Assembly: GCA_023639215.1 (NCBI GenBank)
Contig: CP097899.1
Coordinates: forward strand, 3,406,001-3,470,000
Direction of reading: 5' to 3'
Source of the DNA: Candidatus Pristimantibacillus lignocellulolyticus
GTDB taxonomy: Bacteria; Bacillota; Bacilli; Paenibacillales; Paenibacillaceae
DNA length: 64,000 nucleotides
Shown: positions 63,142 to 64,000 of the stretch, piece by piece
Layout: the number at the start of each line of letters is the position of its first letter
Numbering within the stretch: the first letter of the stretch is position 1
Program-made: the position numbers and the translations under genes
Notes under the pieces: model-generated
The model's database searches: none
Seen by the model: the letters and a program-made list of their open reading frames with translations, nothing else
What the model was told of the DNA's origin: nothing

Positions 63142-64000
63142 ATGATTTTGAGCACAATTGGAACAATTGCAACTATAGAGACTAGGATAAGAGAAGCAAT
63201 TTCACAATATAAACATAAAAAAACGGTAAACAGAATAGAAAATATTGATGTGGAAATAAAGTTAAATCGATTAAAAGAAAAGAATGAGTATTTAGAAGAA
63301 AAGTTAGATGAGTATATAACAAAGCATGCTAGCTCTTTTAAAAATGTTAATCTTAACCAAGTGTTTTCGGCAGATGAAAAAGAAAAGTATGTTAGATCAT
63401 TTTTTGAAAAAAATAATGACTTGATTATATATCAAGGTACCATTTCTGATATTTTGTATGATTATATTAATCAGATTGAAAAAAATTTAAGCGAATTACT
63501 AACAGAAGGCGAAAAGTTAATTGTGAAAAAAGTGAATCAATTAAGTGAACAAGTTAGAAACGTAGATCTAGGAATATCAAATTATACACAATTCGTTGAG
63601 TCCGTGAATAACAACATAGAAAGTATAAAGGAGGAAATGTTCAATTCAAATGTTTTTAAGGCTCCAAAATACAGTGAATCGATTATTGGTTTACTGAATA
63701 TGATTTTTGTAAGAATTGAACAGAATACTGGGGAGAAATTATTAAAGAAGAACTTGCAAGCAAATGCATTACAAGCTGAAACTTTAGCAGATGTTGTTTT
63801 CAAAATTCAAAAAGCATTAAGTTCAATAGATAAAGATGAAATTGAAAACATTACAAAACAAAAGTTTGATAACGGATTGCAGGCATTACATTTTTATATT
63901 CAATATATTGCTACGGATTTTGCTAATAAGTTAAATTCGCTGTTTTCAGAAAGAATACAATTAATTATTGATTGTATTTATTGTTATGAGGATAAGGATC
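63142..64000 (+). CDS. N-terminal part of a long helical protein, cut by the window end
   Basis: An open frame of at least 286 codons runs to the right edge without a stop. The product starts with a short hydrophobic segment (MILSTIGTIATIE), then a basic stretch (SQYKHKKTVNRI), then long Lys/Glu/Asn-rich helices with coiled-coil character. The purine-rich AGGAGAGGGAG (63113-63123) is 18 nt before ATG 63142, too far for ideal use; in-frame ATA 63130 and CTG 63136 are nearer, so the start is uncertain. There is no P-loop or nuclease motif yet. Next to the defence-like operon it could be the N-terminal region of a large defence protein, but this is speculation. Confidence 0.65.
   Translation, partial: MILSTIGTIATIETRIREAISQYKHKKTVNRIENIDVEIKLNRLKEKNEYLEEKLDEYITKHASSFKNVNLNQVFSADEKEKYVRSFFEKNNDLIIYQGTISDILYDYINQIEKNLSELLTEGEKLIVKKVNQLSEQVRNVDLGISNYTQFVESVNNNIESIKEEMFNSNVFKAPKYSESIIGLLNMIFVRIEQNTGEKLLKKNLQANALQAETLADVVFKIQKALSSIDKDEIENITKQKFDNGLQALHFYIQYIATDFANKLNSLFSERIQLIIDCIYCYEDKD

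Overview
The window looks like a chromosomal segment of a low-GC, endospore-forming Firmicute of the Paenibacillaceae type. This rests on spoVAC-spoVAD-spoVAE, the Bacillus-order yqeG-yqeH-aroE-yhbY-nadD-yqeK-rsfS-yqeM block, yqhG/yqhH/yqzE, hprK, strong AGGAGG ribosome binding sites, and lipoprotein sugar-binding proteins with a YesN-type AraC response regulator. No rRNA, tRNA or CRISPR array is visible.

Layout. 1-14400 is carbohydrate use: a complete sugar ABC importer (binding protein plus two permeases) followed by a GH2 glycosidase, then an MFS exporter on the minus strand, a 29-codon membrane micro-ORF, a GH95 fucosidase-like enzyme, an AraC-type response regulator and a second binding lipoprotein without permeases. 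14400-19080 holds spoVAC-AD-AE and an unusual P-loop protein between clusters of long palindromic repeats, including a 183-bp tandem array. 19300-23840 is a MoxR / DUF58 / transglutaminase operon. 24000-30460 is the yqe block, with cvfB inserted. 31000-34700 is the class Ib ribonucleotide reductase operon nrdIEF. 34800-45900 carries hprK, a GyrI-like protein, a PhzF protein, a diguanylate cyclase, a GT4 glycosyltransferase, yhaO-yhaN and a ykvI-like transporter. 46100-54270 carries xpt, small hypotheticals, a zinc-ribbon protein, a YibQ-like deacetylase, a CwlD-like amidase, yqzE, a secreted unknown, yqhG and yqhH. 54600-57220 is nrdJ, the B12-dependent reductase. The rest is an accessory region: a decayed intergenic stretch, then a compact operon of an OLD-family ATPase/TOPRIM nuclease, a UvrD-like helicase and a YhaM-like OB/HD exoribonuclease, then the start of a long helical protein that runs off the window.

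The points most worth attention are these. (1) The three-gene OLD nuclease-helicase-YhaM operon at 58280-62533 resembles the two-gene Gabija antiphage system but carries an intact third nuclease. (2) A family of 63-67-nt hairpin repeats is fused directly to the ribosome binding site of six unrelated genes; the stem sequences differ between loci in a compensatory way, while the apical TGCTTNCGAAG motif is kept. (3) Both ribonucleotide reductase operons carry paired NrdR-like boxes exactly 31 bp apart, laid over the promoter. (4) A separate family of 175-215-bp palindromic MITE-like elements occupies most long intergenic gaps.

Start codons were chosen from ribosome binding sites, so many are shorter than the longest open frame. 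All functional calls are by eye from motifs and gene order; no database search was run.
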